Assembly (NCBI GenBank): GCA_014859755.1
Contig: JACUTO010000054.1
Coordinates: 1 to 9,147 of the forward strand
Length of the DNA stretch: 9,147 nucleotides
DNA from: Candidatus Bathyarchaeota archaeon
GTDB lineage: Archaea; Thermoproteota; Bathyarchaeia; Bathyarchaeales; Bathyarchaeaceae
Direction: 5' to 3'
Part shown: one piece after another, positions 6,506 to 9,147 of the stretch
How positions within the stretch are numbered: position 1 is the stretch's first letter
Layout of the letters: the number at the start of each line of letters is the position of its first letter
Notes under the pieces: generated by a model
Told to the model about the DNA's origin: nothing
Databases searched by the model: none
What the model saw: only the letters and a program-made list of their open reading frames with translations
Position numbers and translations under genes: made by a program

Positions 6506-6940
6506 TCACTTCTTTTCAACAATGTTCTTTATGTTTTGCACCCATTTTTCAAGCAGTTCTTCATATCTCTTGCGGAAAACTTCTTTCAGTCTCTCCGCTT
6601 TAAAAGGTAGCTCAAAGTCCACGGTATACGTAAACAGGGTTCCTTCTTTAGTGGGTTTCATGATCCATGATCCCTTCCAAGGCCAGCCAGTAGTGTTTTC
6701 AAAAACGATTTTCTCTTTGTCCACCCACTCTGTGGCTATAAAATCCTTTTCATACGGTTTGCCAAAAGCAACACCGACTTCGTGTGTAGTCGCGCCTACA
6801 CCTCTAAGCTGCTTAGAGGTGATCGTCACCTTCTCGGTGTACCCCTTCGCCCATTCAGGAATCCTCTCAGCGTCAGATACGAGAGCCCAAACCTTTTCTA
6901 CAGGCGCTTTGATTTCAACAGTCTCTTCTATGTGAACCAC
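6506..6940 (-). CDS. SRPBCC (START/Bet v 1-like) family protein
   Basis: 144 residues from a GTG start, with GAAGGTGAT just upstream, the only good ribosome-binding site before it. The N-terminus (VEIKAPVEKVWALVSDAERIPEW) is the hallmark beta strand, helix and loop of the SRPBCC fold. A central stretch of beta strands and a long amphipathic C-terminal helix (about 115-144) follow, forming a hydrophobic ligand cavity. Members bind lipids or aromatic ligands, or act as cyclases or chaperone-like factors. The ligand cannot be told from the sequence. There is no signal peptide. It lies between the intact and the broken copies of a small CxxC/HxxC gene on the same strand, and faces the hdr operon convergently. 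Confidence 0.82.
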   Translation of the reverse strand: MVHIEETVEIKAPVEKVWALVSDAERIPEWAKGYTEKVTITSKQLRGVGATTHEVGVAFGKPYEKDFIATEWVDKEKIVFENTTGWPWKGSWIMKPTKEGTLFTYTVDFELPFKAERLKEVFRKRYEELLEKWVQNIKNIVEKK

Positions 6941-6995
6941 GAAATCACCTTCAAGCCTTAGTGATTAGAACAACTCGTATTAATAAAATTACCTC

Positions 6996-7010
6996 CTTAT
7001 TATATACAAA
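6996..7010 (-). promoter_or_regulatory. TATA box of the SRPBCC gene
   Basis: Read on the minus strand, TTTGTATATAATAA is a good archaeal TATA element about 55-70 bp upstream of the GTG at 6940. It implies a leader of roughly 35-40 bases. A perfect Shine-Dalgarno-like AAGGAGGT lies just after it (6998-6991), but no start codon follows at the right distance. Confidence 0.45.
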
Positions 7011-7032
7011 ATTCTATTTGTAATTATTTGTA

Positions 7033-7317
7033 CTACAATTTCTCTATGCAACTTGGGTGAACATCGCCTGGATAGTCGTGAGTGTGAAAGTAAATCTTGT
7101 TGTTTTCAATGTCTACCTCGGCGCGATCATATATCTTTGCTCTCATTAACAAATTGTCATAGTCCCTGCGATCAGAAATATGGATAGTCTTCATCACCTT
7201 TTCTTTTGTGTCTATTATTCTGTCGCAGATTTCGCACAGTCTTTCGGTTATCAACGTAACTTCAAAAATCTTTTTTTCCATTTCCTTGAACTTCACAGTC
7301 TGCAGCGCCTTTTTCAA
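7033..7317 (-). CDS. Small CxxC/HxxC putative metal-binding protein
   Basis: A 94-residue protein of unknown family. I chose the TTG at 7317-7315 because a strong GAGAGGAG lies seven bases upstream, with TATA-like AT-rich elements before that. The open frame extends to a GTG at 7443 (136 residues) without a visible ribosome-binding site, and a shorter ATG start lies at 7281. C28-X2-C31 and H87-X2-C90 could together bind one zinc. Between them is a charged region with RAKIYDRAEVD and FHTHDYPGD. The C-terminal half is duplicated as a broken copy at 6331-6501. The gene is divergent from gap. Function unknown. Confidence 0.55.
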   Translation of the reverse strand: MKKALQTVKFKEMEKKIFEVTLITERLCEICDRIIDTKEKVMKTIHISDRRDYDNLLMRAKIYDRAEVDIENNKIYFHTHDYPGDVHPSCIEKL

Positions 7318-7344
7318 GCTTGTTCTCCTCTCTGTTAGAAACTG

Positions 7345-7378
7345 GTATACATAATTAACTATCCATTTCTTAAATTTT
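7345..7378 (-). promoter_or_regulatory. Candidate promoter of the CxxC/HxxC gene
   Basis: On the minus strand, AAATTTAAG (about 7378-7370) and TTAATTATGTATAC (about 7358-7345) are AT-rich TATA candidates upstream of the TTG at 7317. The nearer one would place initiation about at the ribosome-binding site, the farther one about 20 bases before it. These support the shorter gene model, weakly. Confidence 0.3.
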
Positions 7379-7425
7379 CGATTTTCGCCAGTCTTCGAGC
7401 GACCTTTGCTACTCAAGAGATTCGT

Positions 7426-7440
7426 CGTGCTATATGCACG
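7426..7440. promoter_or_regulatory. Inverted repeat CGTGC-TATAT-GCACG
   Basis: Two perfect five-base arms surround TATAT. It is located about 100 bp before gap, in the divergent region if the minus-strand gene starts at 7317. The arms are the same as in the palindrome at 988-997 upstream of the hdr operon. It would fall inside the coding sequence if the longer minus-strand gene model (to 7443) is right. Confidence 0.25.
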
Positions 7441-7475
7441 CACATTATTTTTGTATTCTCAGCTTCCTAACGCAC

Positions 7476-7491
7476 GCAATAAAATTAATAT
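7476..7491 (+). promoter_or_regulatory. TATA-type promoter of gap
   Basis: AATAAAATTAATATGG fits an archaeal BRE/TATA element. Initiation about 25 bp downstream would fall near 7508-7514, leaving a leader of roughly 25-30 bases. A ribosome-binding site (AAGGTGATC, 7524-7532) precedes the ATG at 7538. Confidence 0.45.
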
Positions 7492-7537
7492 GGTGAAATG
7501 CAAATAAAGTTGACAATCTGATAAAGGTGATCAAGGA

Positions 7538-8554
7538 ATGGAACTAAATGTAGCCATAAACGGGTTCGGAAGAATAGGGCGACTCCTATACCGAGCGGCT
7601 CTTGAAACCAAAGCAGACATAAACTTTGTAGCAGTCAACGACCTAACCGACGCCAAAACCCTGGCACACCTCCTAAAAAACGACACCGTGCACGGCAGAA
7701 CACCCTTCGATGTGGAAGCCAAGGAAGGGGCTCTCGTTGTCGACGGAAAAGAGCTGAAGGTTCTGGCCCAGCCAGATCCAGCGAAGCTGCCTTGGAAAGA
7801 AATGGGCGTCTATGTGGCAGTAGAATCAACGGGAAGGTTCAGAGCAAGAGAAGCAGCCTCAAAACACCTGCAAGCCGGGGCCAAGAAGGTACTGGTTTCT
7901 GCGCCAATGAGTCCAGCTAAAAGCGCCGACTTAACCGTGGTTTTTGGTGTAAACGACGATAAATACGACCCGAAAAAGCACAATTTAATTTCCTTAGCTT
8001 CATGCACGACCAATTGTATAGCGCCCGTAGCCAAGGTGCTAAATGATAAATTCGGTATCAAAGCAGGCCTCATGACAACGGTTCACGCAGTTACCAACGA
8101 TCAAAGACTCCTCGACATGCAACACAGAGACCTAAGACGAGCCAGAGCAGCAGCCTTCAACATGATACCAACAACCACCGGAGCAGCGGTAGCCGCGACC
8201 CTGACGCTTCCTGAGCTTGAAGGGAGAATGAATGGGATGGCCTTACGCGTCCCGATACCCAACGTCTCTATAGTTGATTTTGTAGCAACGCTGAAAAGAG
8301 AGGTTACCGAAGAAGAAGTCAACGCGGCATTTAAGGAGGCCGCTAAAAAAGAGCTGAAAGGAATCTTGGACTACAGTGAAGAGCCCCTAGTGTCATCAGA
8401 TTTAGTACACAATCCATACTCAGCCATCGTAGATGGACTCTCCACCATGGTCATTGGAAACCTAGTTAAAGTGCTTGCATGGTACGACAACGAATGGGGC
8501 TACTCAGTCAAGATGGTTCGGATGATCGAAAAAATCTGCAAGATGGCCGCGTGA
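7538..8554 (+). CDS. gap: Glyceraldehyde-3-phosphate dehydrogenase, bacterial-type (class I)
   Basis: A full-length 338-residue phosphorylating GAPDH, interconverting glyceraldehyde 3-phosphate and 1,3-bisphosphoglycerate. The NAD(P)-binding NGFGRIGR is at 8-15. The catalytic C156 sits in SCTTNC and the partner H183 in TTVHAVTNDQ. The C-terminus has the WYDNEWGYS signature. This is the bacterial/eukaryotic class, not the distantly related archaeal class II enzyme. D35, after the second beta strand, favours NAD. However, the usual Leu-Pro pair near the adenosine ribose (LLDLPH) is Met-Gln here (LLDMQH), so NADP use is possible. It has a good ribosome-binding site and stands 66 bases before pgk, with which it is probably co-transcribed. 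Horizontal acquisition from bacteria is likely but not proven here. Confidence 0.95.
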   Translation: MELNVAINGFGRIGRLLYRAALETKADINFVAVNDLTDAKTLAHLLKNDTVHGRTPFDVEAKEGALVVDGKELKVLAQPDPAKLPWKEMGVYVAVESTGRFRAREAASKHLQAGAKKVLVSAPMSPAKSADLTVVFGVNDDKYDPKKHNLISLASCTTNCIAPVAKVLNDKFGIKAGLMTTVHAVTNDQRLLDMQHRDLRRARAAAFNMIPTTTGAAVAATLTLPELEGRMNGMALRVPIPNVSIVDFVATLKREVTEEEVNAAFKEAAKKELKGILDYSEEPLVSSDLVHNPYSAIVDGLSTMVIGNLVKVLAWYDNEWGYSVKMVRMIEKICKMAA

Positions 8555-8620
8555 CCCAACAAGCCCATAAAACATTCCGAATTCAAACATTCACTTTCCT
8601 TAAATGCATGAGGTGAGAGA

Positions 8621-9147
8621 ATGCCCAAATTCTTAACCATGGACGACCTTAATTTTAAAGACAAAACCGTTTTGGTTAGAGTAGACTTCAACTCGCCAAT
8701 TGATCCAGAAACCAAAAAAATCCTCGACGACACAAGAATTCGAGCACACGCGGAAACAACCATCAATGAGCTGGTCCAGAAGGGTGCAAAAACCGTAATT
8801 TTGGCGCATCAAGGCAGACCGGGAGAACCAGACTTCATTCCACTCAAGCAACACGCCGAAATCCTCGGCAAAATATCGGACAAGCTGGTGAAATACGTGG
8901 ACGACGTTTTCGGAGAAAAGGCTCAAAAAGCCATCAAGGAATTAAAGAGCGGTGAGGTTCTCGTTTTAGATAATGTTCGAACTTTCGCAGACGAACGAAA
9001 GAAGGGCTCGCCCGAGGATCATGCAAAGTCTGAATTCGTGAAGAAGTTGGCTCCACTAGCCGACGTTTTTGTTAACGACGCCTTTGCAGCCGCCCACCGA
9101 GCCCACATCTCAATCGTCGGATTCACCGCTGTCTTACCCAGCGTTGC
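8621..9147 (+). CDS. pgk: Phosphoglycerate kinase, archaeal-type (3' end outside window)
   Basis: The first 175 codons of a roughly 400-residue enzyme, cut by the window edge. It transfers phosphate between 1,3-bisphosphoglycerate and ADP, the step after GAPDH. The N-terminal 3-phosphoglycerate domain is clear: VRVDFNSP (19-26), DDTRIRAH (36-43), AHQGRPG (62-68), then a DNVR element and VNDAFAAAHRAH. The DFNSPIDP and HQGRPG wording is typical of archaeal PGK (bacterial forms usually read DFNVP and SHLGRP). The ATG at 8621 is preceded by AGGTGAG, which fixes the start. There is no stop before the edge, and the portion seen has no frameshift. Confidence 0.95.
   Translation, partial: MPKFLTMDDLNFKDKTVLVRVDFNSPIDPETKKILDDTRIRAHAETTINELVQKGAKTVILAHQGRPGEPDFIPLKQHAEILGKISDKLVKYVDDVFGEKAQKAIKELKSGEVLVLDNVRTFADERKKGSPEDHAKSEFVKKLAPLADVFVNDAFAAAHRAHISIVGFTAVLPSV

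Noticed and set aside
6483..6935. 150-codon plus-strand open frame opposite the SRPBCC gene
   Set aside because: The minus-strand product has clear SRPBCC motifs and a good ribosome-binding site. The plus-strand frame is serine- and phenylalanine-rich, as expected for an antisense shadow.
7510..7515. TTGACA before gap as a -35 box
   Set aside because: No matching -10 element lies at 16-18 bp, since the gap ribosome-binding site and start occupy that stretch. A TATA-type element upstream explains the promoter.
1..9147. CRISPR array, tRNA, rRNA, or transposase with terminal repeats
   Set aside because: No regularly spaced repeats, tRNA-like cloverleaf, rRNA segment or transposase motif was seen. 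The only duplication found is the decayed paralog at 6331-6501.

Overview
The window looks like a piece of an archaeal genome. Genes are preceded by AT-rich TATA-type elements and by Shine-Dalgarno sequences of the GGAGGTGAT type. GTG, and probably TTG, starts occur. The phosphoglycerate kinase is of the archaeal kind. A soluble HdrABC-MvhD cluster together with a bacterial-type glyceraldehyde-3-phosphate dehydrogenase next to an archaeal PGK suggests a non-methanogenic or acetogenic lineage such as Bathyarchaeia. That placement is inference; no rRNA or other phylogenetic marker is present.

Layout. Positions 1-650 hold no convincing intact gene, only short coding-like scraps and a perfect 14-bp palindrome. 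A small cysteine-rich protein (651-926, minus) is divergent from a five-gene plus-strand operon: hdrC (1092-1604), hdrB (1601-2476), a short hdrA (2476-3774), a second, longer hdrA (about 3779-5569) and mvhD with a C-terminal winged-helix-like extension (5569-6309). Junctions overlap or are separated by only a few bases, so translation is probably coupled. The 141 to 165 bp divergent region upstream of hdrC carries TATA-like elements and three symmetrical elements.

Downstream is a minus-strand group: a decayed gene fragment (about 6331-6501), an SRPBCC-fold protein (6506-6940) and a small CxxC/HxxC protein (7033 to about 7317). The fragment is a broken copy of the last gene, so a duplication flanks the SRPBCC gene. 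Then, on the plus strand, come gap (7538-8554) and pgk (8621 to the window edge, truncated), two consecutive steps of glycolysis/gluconeogenesis.

How the genes work together. HdrC and HdrB should form the thiol/disulfide-reducing arm, the HdrA pair the flavin and iron-sulfur core, and MvhD the entry point for electrons from a hydrogenase or dehydrogenase not encoded here. The two HdrA proteins are complementary: the first has the inserted ferredoxin domain but no N- or C-terminal domain; the second has the N-terminal domain and C-terminal ferredoxin but lacks the inserted one. This partly recalls the QmoA/QmoB pair, but with soluble HdrB and HdrC. The most notable observations are this split HdrA pair, the long insertion in the iron-sulfur motif of the second HdrA, the MvhD-winged-helix fusion, the decayed paralog, and the symmetrical elements in the two divergent promoter regions.
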